DNA of 7,472 nucleotides from Planctomycetota bacterium (lineage in GTDB: Bacteria > Planctomycetota > UBA1135 > GCA-002686595): NCBI GenBank assembly GCA_004296785.1, contig SCVU01000350.1, positions 1 through 7,472 on the forward strand, written 5' to 3'. The position numbers and the translations under genes were made by a program. The notes beneath the pieces were generated by a model that had not been told where the DNA came from, did not search any database, and was given only the letters and a program-made list of their open reading frames with translations. Below are positions 1 to 7,469 of this stretch, piece after piece (the stretch's first letter is position 1; each line of letters begins with the position of its first letter).

Positions 1-460
1 CGTGCGCGTTGCGATCGACGGAGATCGCGAGCGCGTACCAGTTCTCGAAGCCGTCCATGTCGAGCAAGCCGCTGGAATCCACCGGCGGCATCCGCTCGCC
101 GCCGCTCGAGATGCCGCCGAAGCGCGGCGGTGCGATCGAGGTCGGCGCCCACTGCGTCAGCGCACCGGGCGAATAGTCGGGATGCAGCGCGGTCGCCGCC
201 GAGAACGAGGCCGCCGACCACGCGACGGGCTGACCGGAGTTCGTGCCCGGCGCGCGGATGCGCACGGCGTCGTTGGGGTGCGTCGCGTACAGGCTCAGCC
301 CGACCGGCATGTTCGACGCCAGTCCCTGCGCGACGGACGGAGCGATGACCTGCGCCTGCGCGGCCGGACGTGTCGAGCCGATGAGCGCGAGCGCGAGTGC
401 GACGAGCGAGCCCAGCAGCGGACCCGGGAACGCGAACGAAGGATGCGTGAAGTGCTTCAT
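1..460 (-). CDS. Secreted protein of unknown function, N-terminal part (truncated by window edge)
   Basis: An open frame runs from an ATG at 460 to the left edge without a stop, giving 153 codons; the 3' end is outside. The N-terminus is a convincing signal peptide: MKH start, a hydrophobic stretch at about residues 14-28 (LLGSLVALALALIG) and an AQA cleavage motif at 34-36. The exported part is rich in Ala, Pro, Ser and Gly and contains WSAASFSAATALHPDYSPGA near residue 81 and an ENWYALAISVDR stretch near 139-150. I recognise no catalytic motif. The gene lies 47 nt after the kinase stop on the same strand, so it may be the third gene of the sigma-kinase run. There is no AG-rich ribosome site before the ATG; a pyrimidine-rich leader is present instead. 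Function unknown. The reading frame is certain, the start fairly so. Confidence 0.75.
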   Translation of the reverse strand, partial: MKHFTHPSFAFPGPLLGSLVALALALIGSTRPAAQAQVIAPSVAQGLASNMPVGLSLYATHPNDAVRIRAPGTNSGQPVAWSAASFSAATALHPDYSPGALTQWAPTSIAPPRFGGISSGGERMPPVDSSGLLDMDGFENWYALAISVDRNAH

Positions 461-463
461 GTT

Positions 464-472
464 GGAGAGCGC
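464..472 (-). promoter_or_regulatory. Pyrimidine-rich leader motif GCGCTCTCC before the secreted-protein ATG
   Basis: On the minus strand, GCGCTCTCC lies 3 nt before the ATG at 460. The identical 9-mer lies 5 nt before the ATG of the secreted beta-helix gene (5930-5922), followed by a similar AC-containing spacer. Neither gene has a Shine-Dalgarno site. Whether the motif acts in translation initiation, for example as an S1-binding pyrimidine tract, is inference, and with two copies it may be coincidence. Confidence 0.3.
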
Positions 473-507
473 CGGCGGTGCGGCGCGTTGCGAGCCTCGG
501 TAAGCGC

Positions 508-3048
508 TCACCGCACCGGTTCGGCGAGCGTGCGCATGTCGAGCGCCTCGACGACGCGTCGCATCGCGGCGGTCGCTGCGGCGTCGAGATCGGATGGCAT
601 GTGGCGCAGCACGAGGCGCTGGCGCCACCAGGAGTGCGGTTCGTCCGCGAGCAGCGCGAGCAGCTCGAGGAACAGCGCGCCGACGTCCTTGCCGTCGAAC
701 GACCGCGCGATGCGCGCGGCGGTCGAGGCGGCGGCCTCGCCGCTCTGGTTCACGAGCCCGGGGGCCACGTCGAAGTGCGCGCACGCGACCTCGAGCTGCC
801 GCGCGCACTCCGCGCGGTCGCCCGCGGCGAACGCGTCGAGCCCCGCGTAGGTCGCGACGACGCCGGACCAGTACTCGGGCCACTCGTCCGACCGGGGCAC
901 GAGCTGCGGCGCCGTCGTGCGCACGCGCAGCGCCGCGGCTTCGAAGTGCCCCTCGGCGATGTCGAGCCACACGAGGTTCTGCGCGATCTTCGCGTAGTTC
1001 GGGCGCAGCTCGCGCGCGAGCTCGAGCTCCGCGCGCGCCTCCCCCAGCCGCCCGAGCACGAGCGCGCTGTGGGCCGCGTTGATCCGCAGCGTGTACGCGC
1101 GCGGCGCGAGCGCGATGCCCTCCGCGTACACGCGCAGCGCATCCGCGTGCTTGTCCTGGATCGCGAGCATCCTGCCGATCAATTGCGCGGTGGTCGCGCT
1201 GCGCAACCCGATCCGGCTCTCGAGGCGCACGAGATCGGCGTAGCGCTGGACGGCGCGCTGCTGTTGCTGTGCACCGCGCAGCGAATCGAGGTCGGTGATC
1301 GCGAGGTACAGCTCGTCCGCGTGCGGAATGGCGCGGACGTCCGGCGCGCCGAACAGCTCGCGCGCCTCGGGGATCTGCTCCGCGCGCAGGCGGTGGTAGC
1401 CGAGCAGATAGCGGTCCGCCGTCGAATCGGGCGCGGGCAGCCGCGCGAGATCGAGCGCGCCGCTCCCGCGCTGTGCGCGATCCGCCGCCGCGTAGCGCGC
1501 GGCGAGCTCGCGCGCGAACGGCGTGTCGACGTAGCGCGCGACCTCCTGCATGTCGCGCGCGGCGCCGTCGGGATCGCCGTGGTCCTGGCGGAACGACGCG
1601 CGCAATAGGAACGTCGGCAGCGGCTCGACCGCGACCTCGGCCGCCGCGTCGAGCAGCGCGCCGAGCGCCGCGCGGTCGGATGCGGCGAGCACCTCGCGAT
1701 TGGCGCGCCCGAGGACCGTGAAGTTCGGCGGGAACTGCCGCGCGAGCTCGGCGTGGCGCGCACGGCGCACGTCGAGCGCATGCTCGCGCCACGCGTTCGC
1801 GCCGGCCGCGACGAGCACGAGCAGCGCGACTGCGAGCGCGCCGAGCGCCGCGCGCGAGCGCGCGAGCCGGCGCAGCCCGCGCTCGAGCGCCGTGACCGGG
1901 CGCGCCGAGACCGGTCGGAACTCGAGGAACGCGCGCAGGTCCGCCTCGAACGCGGCCGCGGACGGATAGCGGCGCGCGGGGTTGCGCCGCATCCCCTGCT
2001 CGAGCACCGCCTGCAGATCGCGCGGCAGGCCCGGCCGGTGCGCCGCGGCCGCAACCGGCTCGCGCGTCGCCAGCGCGGCGAGCACCTGCGTCGGCGTGCC
2101 CTCGTACGGCGCGTGCAGCGTCAGCAAGTGGTACAGCGTCGCCGCGAGGCCGTACACGTCGCTCGCGCTCGTGCGCGCCGACTGCGGATCCGTCGCGCGG
2201 CGCAGCGCCTCGGGCGGCATGTACGCCGGCGTGCCGACGCTCGTCCCGGTCCGCGTGCCGTGCCCCTGCGCATCGAGCAGCGCGATGCCGAAGTCGAGCA
2301 GCACCGGCCGGCCGTCGCGCCGCACGAGGATGTTCGACGGCTTGATGTCGCGGTGCAGCACGCCCGCGCGGTGCACCGCTTCGAGTCCGAGCGCGAGGTC
2401 GGCGACCCAGCGCACGGCGCTGCGCACGTAGCTCGTCTCGCCGCGCGTCGCGCAGCCGAACTCCGCTTCGATCCACGCGCAGTCGTCGCCGCGCGCCGCG
2501 CCGACGCGCTCGCGCGCCGCTTCGAGGATCGCCGCGAGCGGCGGACCGTCGACGAGCTCCATCACGATGTAGACCTGGCCGTCGGCGGTGCGACCGCGGT
2601 CGTGGATCGTCACGACAGAGGAGTGCTGAACCGCCGCCAGCGCCTGCGCCTCGCGCGCGAAGCGCTCGAGCGCCTGCTCCGGCGGCAGCAGCCCGTGATG
2701 CACGATCTTGCACGCGACCCTGCGCCGCAGCTCGAGGTCCTCGGCCAGGTACACGACGCCCATCGCGCCGACGCCGATGCGCTCGTGCAGGCGGAAGCGC
2801 CCGCCGAGGCACTGACCGCGCAGCGGATCGTGCCCGGCCGTCGTCGCGATCAGCCCGCCGAGCGCGTCGGCGCGCTCGACCGCGGCGCGCACCTGTGCCT
2901 CGGCCTGCGGCTGCTCGCGACACGCCTGTGCGAGCCAGTCGGCGCGCCCGTCGTCGCGAAGCTCGAGCGCGCGCGACACGAGGGCCTCGAGCTCGGCGTG
3001 CGACGGTTCGGCCGCTGCACCCGCAAGCGGTTCCGAGCGCGGCTTCAA
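508..3048 (-). CDS. Membrane-anchored Ser/Thr protein kinase with C-terminal TPR repeats
   Basis: This 846-residue Hanks-type kinase should phosphorylate proteins on Ser/Thr. Residues 15-65 form a helical N-terminal segment. The kinase domain spans about 85-376: glycine loop IGVGAMGVVY (91-100), VACK with ATP-anchoring Lys114, helix-C Glu133, catalytic HRDIKPSN (232-239; Asp234), DFG (252-254), activation segment GTSVGTPAYMPPE (268-280, PPE instead of APE) and SDVYGLA (296-302). All key residues are present, so it is probably active. About 35 residues (174-209, with two Cys) are inserted between the hinge and helix E. One membrane segment (400-416) separates this cytoplasmic half from a region carrying two or three TPRs (about 618-716; the clearest is 651-684). 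The start is TTG at 3048, overlapping the sigma stop as TTGA, with an AGGTGA ribosome site 3 nt upstream. Coupling to the sigma gene is therefore likely. The substrate is not known; the sigma factor is the obvious candidate. Confidence 0.93.
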   Translation of the reverse strand: MKPRSEPLAGAAAEPSHAELEALVSRALELRDDGRADWLAQACREQPQAEAQVRAAVERADALGGLIATTAGHDPLRGQCLGGRFRLHERIGVGAMGVVYLAEDLELRRRVACKIVHHGLLPPEQALERFAREAQALAAVQHSSVVTIHDRGRTADGQVYIVMELVDGPPLAAILEAARERVGAARGDDCAWIEAEFGCATRGETSYVRSAVRWVADLALGLEAVHRAGVLHRDIKPSNILVRRDGRPVLLDFGIALLDAQGHGTRTGTSVGTPAYMPPEALRRATDPQSARTSASDVYGLAATLYHLLTLHAPYEGTPTQVLAALATREPVAAAAHRPGLPRDLQAVLEQGMRRNPARRYPSAAAFEADLRAFLEFRPVSARPVTALERGLRRLARSRAALGALAVALLVLVAAGANAWREHALDVRRARHAELARQFPPNFTVLGRANREVLAASDRAALGALLDAAAEVAVEPLPTFLLRASFRQDHGDPDGAARDMQEVARYVDTPFARELAARYAAADRAQRGSGALDLARLPAPDSTADRYLLGYHRLRAEQIPEARELFGAPDVRAIPHADELYLAITDLDSLRGAQQQQRAVQRYADLVRLESRIGLRSATTAQLIGRMLAIQDKHADALRVYAEGIALAPRAYTLRINAAHSALVLGRLGEARAELELARELRPNYAKIAQNLVWLDIAEGHFEAAALRVRTTAPQLVPRSDEWPEYWSGVVATYAGLDAFAAGDRAECARQLEVACAHFDVAPGLVNQSGEAAASTAARIARSFDGKDVGALFLELLALLADEPHSWWRQRLVLRHMPSDLDAAATAAMRRVVEALDMRTLAEPVR

Positions 3049-3650
3049 CCGTCACCTGCGAGTCGGAGCGCGAGCTTCGCCTGCGCGGCGAAGCAGGCGC
3101 GGCGCGCAGCGGATTCCGAGCCGTAGCCGAGCTGCGCCGCGAGCTCGCGGAACGACGCGAGCCCTTCGCTGCGCGCGCGCAGCAGGTGCTGGACGCGCGG
3201 CTCGAACTCGCCGAGCGCCGCGACCAGCTGCGCGAGCCGCTCCTCCGAGATCGCGGCGTCGACCGGGTCGGGCTCGGCGCTCGCGACGTCGAGCCGCTGC
3301 GTGATCGAGCTCGCCCTGCGGCCGTCGCGCTGCGCGGCCTCGTGGAAGCGCACGGCGTCGAGGATGCGATTGCGCACGACGATCGCGAGGTAGCCGACGA
3401 ACGCCTCCTCGGTCTCTCCGGCGAACGCGCCGAGGTCGCGCAGCACGCCTTCGAACACCGATTGCACGACGTCGCCGGTGCTGAAGCGCGCGCAGATCCA
3501 CGGGCGGTGCTGGCGCATGTCGGTCGCCAGCCGATGGTGCACGAGGCGCTGGACGGCCGGATAGAAGCGCCGCGCGAGCGCGTCGAGCGATTCCGGATCC
3601 GCGCGCCGGGCGCCTTCCAAGAGCACCGAGAACGGGATGCGGTCGCTCAC
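3045..3650 (-). CDS. ECF-like sigma-70 family RNA polymerase sigma factor
   Basis: This short two-domain sigma factor should direct RNA polymerase to a specific promoter set. From the GTG start it is 201 residues, beginning MSDRIPFSVLLEGAR. Region 2 covers about 22-108, with the core-binding motif GDVVQSVFEGVL (59-70) and a promoter-melting/-10 recognition helix FVGYLAIVVRNRILDAVR (84-101). Region 4 is a helix-turn-helix around FRELAAQLGYGSESAARR (167-184). The acidic residues usually found just before DVVQ in ECF region 2.2 are replaced by Ser57-Thr58-Gly59. ATG at 3674 would add eight residues, but its codons (CGA, GCT, ACA) are unlike the GC3-rich gene and overlap a promoter-like TACACT, so I prefer GTG. 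The frame stays open up to 4019, but that extension is not sigma-like. The stop overlaps the kinase start by 4 nt. No anti-sigma gene is adjacent; pairing with a Ser/Thr kinase is a known planctomycete arrangement. Confidence 0.88.
   Translation of the reverse strand: MSDRIPFSVLLEGARRADPESLDALARRFYPAVQRLVHHRLATDMRQHRPWICARFSTGDVVQSVFEGVLRDLGAFAGETEEAFVGYLAIVVRNRILDAVRFHEAAQRDGRRASSITQRLDVASAEPDPVDAAISEERLAQLVAALGEFEPRVQHLLRARSEGLASFRELAAQLGYGSESAARRACFAAQAKLALRLAGDG
3052..3057 (-). promoter_or_regulatory. Ribosome binding site AGGTGA supporting the TTG start of the kinase
   Basis: AGGTGA on the minus strand matches the downstream half of the canonical AGGAGGTGA sequence and sits 3 nt before TTG at 3048, which is the normal register for that half. 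It lies inside the last codons of the sigma factor gene. It decides the kinase start: the next candidate, GTG at 2979, would remove the first 23 residues. Confidence 0.6.
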
Positions 3651-3657
3651 CGGATCG

Positions 3658-3663
3658 AGTGTA
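3658..3663 (-). promoter_or_regulatory. Candidate -10 element TACACT for the sigma-kinase run
   Basis: TACACT (TAnnnT) on the minus strand lies 7 nt before the GTG start at 3650, in a locally AT-richer patch. A transcript starting at the usual distance would begin at or within a base or two of the GTG, which predicts a leaderless mRNA. No convincing -35 TTGACA is seen about 17 nt upstream. The same hexamer followed by C occurs before fumC. The element is inferred from position and composition only. Confidence 0.35.
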
Positions 3664-3761
3664 GCTCGGAACATCGCGTCGTTGGGCCGGCTCGGCGCGC
3701 GCGACGATGGCGACGGACCGGCTCCAGTCGACAGGCGTGAGCCGGCGCGGATTCCGCCGCT

Positions 3762-3780
3762 CGGAGTGAGAAAAACTCCG
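3762..3780. repeat. Inverted repeat CGGAGT-N7-ACTCCG in the divergent intergenic region
   Basis: Perfect 6-bp arms, CGGAGT (3762-3767) and ACTCCG (3775-3780), flank a 7-nt AT-rich spacer GAGAAAA. The site lies between the divergent sigma-factor and envelope-protein genes, about 43 nt before the TACCAT hexamer of the plus gene. It has no trailing T run, so it is not an intrinsic terminator; an operator for a dimeric regulator is possible. The rest of 3651-3843 holds no open gene that I can support. Confidence 0.4.
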
Positions 3781-3822
3781 CGTCGCGGTCGCGCCCGCCC
3801 GCCGGGATCCCGCGGCGCGCAG

Positions 3823-3828
3823 TACCAT
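3823..3828 (+). promoter_or_regulatory. Candidate -10 element TACCAT for the envelope-protein gene
   Basis: TACCAT matches four of six bases of TATAAT, including the conserved TA...T, and ends 15 nt before the ATG at 3844. The implied 5' leader is under about 10 nt and would just contain the GGAGG site. No clear -35 is visible. Confidence 0.3.
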
Positions 3829-3834
3829 CGCCAC

Positions 3835-3839
3835 GGAGG
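3835..3839 (+). promoter_or_regulatory. Shine-Dalgarno GGAGG fixing the start at 3844
   Basis: GGAGG is followed by a 4-nt spacer and ATG at 3844. It is the best ribosome site in the window and argues against the longer in-frame reading that starts far upstream at 3637, which would cross the intergenic region and overlap the sigma start on the other strand. Confidence 0.65.
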
Positions 3840-3843
3840 CGCC

Positions 3844-4629
3844 ATGAACAGACGCACATGGATCGTGCTCGCGTGCGTGCTGTGCTGGTTCGCGTACCGG
3901 TGGCAGCGCGAGCCGAGTCGTGCTCCGCGTCGGCCGGAGTCGCCACTCCTGTCGATCGCGGTGCTGCCGGCCGATACCGCCGGCGCAGAGTTGCCCCGCG
4001 CGCAGGACGTGCTCGCCAACGTGGCGCGCGTCTACGCGAGCTGCGAGCGCTACCGCGACGAGGGCGTGAATTGGACCGAGTTCATCGGCGACGGCGAGTC
4101 CGGCCGCGATCACCAACGCGAAACGCAGTTCGCGACGCGCTTCGATCGCCGTCGCGGGTTCCGCTGGGAGTACCGCGAACTCGAGGCCGGGGGCCGCGAC
4201 GACACGCGCATGGTGATCTGGGGTCTGCCGGAGCGCGCGCAGGAATGGTGGACCGTTCGCGAGCACGCGATCGACAGCGGCGAGTGGGGTTCGCTGCGTG
4301 CGGCCGCGGCCGGGGTCTCGTCGGGCACCTCGACGCTGATCCCCGATCTGCTCGATCCGCAGGACGAGCGCGACGCGCTGCTGCTGCGGCTCGTCGAGCC
4401 GATCGTGCGCGGCCGCGACGACGTCGGCGGCCGGCCCTGCTACCGCATCGAGGCGCAGCTCGAGCAAGCTCACGCGTACGTGGTCTGGGTCGACGTGGAG
4501 CAGTACGTCGTGCGGCGCGTGCACGAGAGCTTTCGCCTCGACGACTGCCGCGTCGACGAGACGATCGTCTGCGCGCCGGAGCTCGATCCACGGATCGCGG
4601 ACGACGAGCTCGCGTTCACTCCGCCCTGA
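3844..4629 (+). CDS. LolA/DUF2092-like envelope protein, membrane-anchored or lipoprotein
   Basis: This is a 261-residue protein with an N-terminal hydrophobic segment (residues 5-18, IVLACVLCWFAYRW). It is probably a signal anchor, though VLAC at 8-11 is a weak lipobox. The rest should face the periplasm. The pattern fits LolA/DUF2092-type lipoprotein-carrier-like proteins that planctomycetes encode in many copies: AQDVLANVARVYASCERYRDEG (53-74), an FATRFDRRRGFRWEYRE strand pair (96-112), AGVSSGTSTLIPDLL (156-170), GGRPCYRIE (195-203), VVWVDVEQYVVRRV (213-226) and an AFTPP end. These correspond to the family's YxDxG, FxTxFxRPxxFRFEY, AGxTGVSGG and WxDxxxxLxRR signatures as I remember them. 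The beta-sheet fold suggests binding of a lipid or hydrophobic ligand; the ligand is unknown. It is divergent from the sigma-kinase run and its stop abuts that of the converging beta-helix gene. Confidence 0.8.
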   Translation: MNRRTWIVLACVLCWFAYRWQREPSRAPRRPESPLLSIAVLPADTAGAELPRAQDVLANVARVYASCERYRDEGVNWTEFIGDGESGRDHQRETQFATRFDRRRGFRWEYRELEAGGRDDTRMVIWGLPERAQEWWTVREHAIDSGEWGSLRAAAAGVSSGTSTLIPDLLDPQDERDALLLRLVEPIVRGRDDVGGRPCYRIEAQLEQAHAYVVWVDVEQYVVRRVHESFRLDDCRVDETIVCAPELDPRIADDELAFTPP

Positions 4630-4632
4630 TCA
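4627..4632. other. Abutting convergent stop codons in a TGATCA palindrome
   Basis: The plus-strand TGA (4627-4629) and the minus-strand TGA (4632-4630) together form TGATCA, with no base between the two genes. No hairpin with a T run is visible on either side, so each transcript must run into the other gene or end by another mechanism such as Rho. Confidence 0.85.
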
Positions 4633-5916
4633 GTGCGCGAGCAGCAGGCGCGGGCTCGACGCGTGCAGCGCGAGCGACGCGTCGAGGTGCACGGCCTGCA
4701 GCGGCAGCGCGATCCCCTCGACGCCGGCCGGCAGCAGCGGCGCATTCGCGCCGTAGGTCGCGCTTGCACCCGGCACGGCGAACGGACCGACCACGAGCAG
4801 CGGCGCGAGCGCGACGTGCAGGTCGAGCCCCGCGATCGACGTCCCCGGTGCCGCCGCGCCCGACACGAGCACGAACGCGAAGTCGCCGGCCGCGCCGTCG
4901 AAGCGCAGCGCGACCGGCGCGCCGGAGTTCGCGTGCCCGGGCAGCGTGAAGCGCCGCGCGGGACCGGGCAGCGCGACGAGCGAGCCGGGCGCGGCGTCGA
5001 ATATCTGCCCCGCGATCGGCGCCGGACCGCAGCCCGCCTGATGCGAACCCGGGAACCCCGCGGTGACGCTCGCGCCGACGAGCCGAACCTCCGGCGCGAA
5101 CCCCGACGGCCCGTCGATCACGACGACGCCGTCGCCGCCGTTGCCGCCGCTCGTGCAGCTCGCGCCGAAGAACGTGCTGCCGCTGCTGCCGCGGATGTCG
5201 CCGCCGTAGCAGTGCACGAGCGCATCCTCGACGACGAGGCCCGCGCCGCCGTCCGCCGCCGCGTTCGGCGTCGGCAGTCCGCCGCCCTGCAGCGTGCCGT
5301 GCGAACCGAAGAAGTCGCTCGACCACGCGTGCAGCCGCGCGCCGTCGGCGACGCGCGCGCCCGGCGCGGACTGCGGCGTCCCGTCGCTCAGCGCGGGCAC
5401 GAGGTTCGTCTGCAGCGTGCAGTCGGCGACGACGACCGACGCACAGGCGCGGACGTCGAGCGCCGCGGCGCCGTAGGAGTCGACGAACATGTCCTGCAAC
5501 CACACGCTGCCCGCGCAGTCGGCGATCCCGACCGCGTGCGGCGCGCCGCCGCCGCCGACGAACACGGTGAGGCCGGATACGCAGACGTGCTCGCCCGCCG
5601 GCAAGTTGCGGATCGACAGCGCGGGCGCCGTCGCGCCCGGGCCGCTTTGCGGCTTCAGGATCGCCGCGCCGCCGGTGCTCGTCAGCGTGATCGCGCGCTC
5701 GAGCACGACGTTGGCGTGCGCGCCGGCGAGCACGAGCACGTGATCGCCCGGCGCAGCGGCATCGACGGCCGCCTGGATCGAAGTGAAATCGGCGCTGCCG
5801 TTGGGGTGGACGGTCCACAGCGCCTGCGCGGCTGCGGCGGGCGCGAGCAGCGCGACCGCGAGAGCGCACGCGGCGCGGGAGAGCGGGACGACGGTCGACG
5901 AACGTGCGTTGGGCAT
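4630..5916 (-). CDS. Secreted right-handed beta-helix repeat protein
   Basis: This is a 428-residue exported protein. The signal peptide has a hydrophobic core at about 15-30 and a likely cleavage after AAAAQA (residue 32). It opens with WTVHPNGSADFTSIQAAVDAAAPGDHVLVLAGAHAN (34-69), the typical entry of right-handed parallel beta-helix proteins (pectate lyase-like superfamily). Short strand-turn repeats follow to about 285: AITLTS, SIRNLPAGEHVCVSGLTV, GSVWLQDMFVDSYGAAALDV, ASVVVADCTLQ. No catalytic residues are recognisable, so a structural or surface-binding role is as likely as an enzyme. Residues 330-428 form a beta-rich C-terminal module of the kind seen at the ends of secreted planctomycete proteins (LPAGVEGIALPLQAVHLDASLALHAS). 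There are seven Cys, unusual for an exported repeat protein. The start is ATG 5916, because it gives a clean signal peptide and sits 29 nt downstream of a TAGAAT hexamer. There is no Shine-Dalgarno site. It follows fumC by 31 nt but probably has its own promoter. Confidence 0.82.
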   Translation of the reverse strand: MPNARSSTVVPLSRAACALAVALLAPAAAAQALWTVHPNGSADFTSIQAAVDAAAPGDHVLVLAGAHANVVLERAITLTSTGGAAILKPQSGPGATAPALSIRNLPAGEHVCVSGLTVFVGGGGAPHAVGIADCAGSVWLQDMFVDSYGAAALDVRACASVVVADCTLQTNLVPALSDGTPQSAPGARVADGARLHAWSSDFFGSHGTLQGGGLPTPNAAADGGAGLVVEDALVHCYGGDIRGSSGSTFFGASCTSGGNGGDGVVVIDGPSGFAPEVRLVGASVTAGFPGSHQAGCGPAPIAGQIFDAAPGSLVALPGPARRFTLPGHANSGAPVALRFDGAAGDFAFVLVSGAAAPGTSIAGLDLHVALAPLLVVGPFAVPGASATYGANAPLLPAGVEGIALPLQAVHLDASLALHASSPRLLLAH

Positions 5917-5921
5917 GGGTC

Positions 5922-5930
5922 GGAGAGCGC
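5922..5930 (-). promoter_or_regulatory. Pyrimidine-rich leader motif GCGCTCTCC before the beta-helix ATG
   Basis: This 9-mer is identical to the one before the secreted-protein gene at 460, here ending 5 nt before the ATG at 5916. It lies within the short predicted leader downstream of TAGAAT. A functional role is unproven. Confidence 0.3.
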
Positions 5931-5947
5931 GGGCGCGCCCACCGATT

Positions 5948-7396
<1,449 letters not shown>

Positions 7397-7406
7397 GGAA
7401 TCCGGG

Positions 7407-7412
7407 AGTGTA
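7407..7412 (-). promoter_or_regulatory. Candidate -10 element TACACT for fumC
   Basis: TACACT on the minus strand ends 10 nt before the fumC ATG, implying a leader of only about 3-4 nt. The hexamer and the C after it match the site before the sigma factor gene. Its upstream end touches the inverted repeat 7412-7432. No -35 consensus is evident. Confidence 0.4.
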
Positions 7413-7432
7413 ACGGCCGAGCGCGGGCCGTT
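7412..7432. repeat. Inverted repeat AACGGCC-N7-GGCCGTT upstream of fumC
   Basis: Perfect 7-bp arms (7412-7418 and 7426-7432) surround a 7-nt spacer GAGCGCG. The repeat would cover the spacer region of the fumC promoter just upstream of TACACT, which suits a repressor or activator operator. It lies between fumC and a putative rightward promoter, so it could serve both. No T run follows on either strand, so it is not a typical terminator. Confidence 0.45.
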
Positions 7433-7455
7433 CCCGGCTCGCGGCGGCGCACCGA

Positions 7456-7469
7456 ACGGCGCTAAAATC
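7456..7469 (+). promoter_or_regulatory. Candidate rightward promoter ACGGCGCTAAAATC
   Basis: TAAAAT (7463-7468) matches TATAAT in five of six bases and points to a plus-strand gene starting beyond the right edge, divergent from fumC. The 14-base context matches the beta-helix promoter candidate in all but one position. No -35 consensus is seen. Confidence 0.45.

Noticed and set aside
478..1608. Plus-strand open frame opposite the kinase 3' half
   Set aside because: Same compositional shadow; the minus-strand frame has full kinase and TPR motifs.
1753..3126. Long plus-strand open frame opposite the kinase gene (457 codons)
   Set aside because: It is Arg/Ala-rich low-complexity sequence with no domain, arising from GC-rich antisense of a well-supported gene.
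3762..3780. Inverted repeat as an intrinsic terminator
   Set aside because: The A/T run is in the loop rather than after the stem, and no gene ends there on either strand.
3637..3843. Upstream in-frame extension of the LolA-like protein
   Set aside because: It is Arg/Pro-rich with no conservation-like pattern; the GGAGG-led ATG at 3844 followed by a hydrophobic segment is much better.
3651..4019. N-terminal extension of the sigma factor to an ATG at 4019
   Set aside because: It would overlap the divergent envelope-protein gene, has no sigma-like sequence, and its codon use differs from the conserved part.
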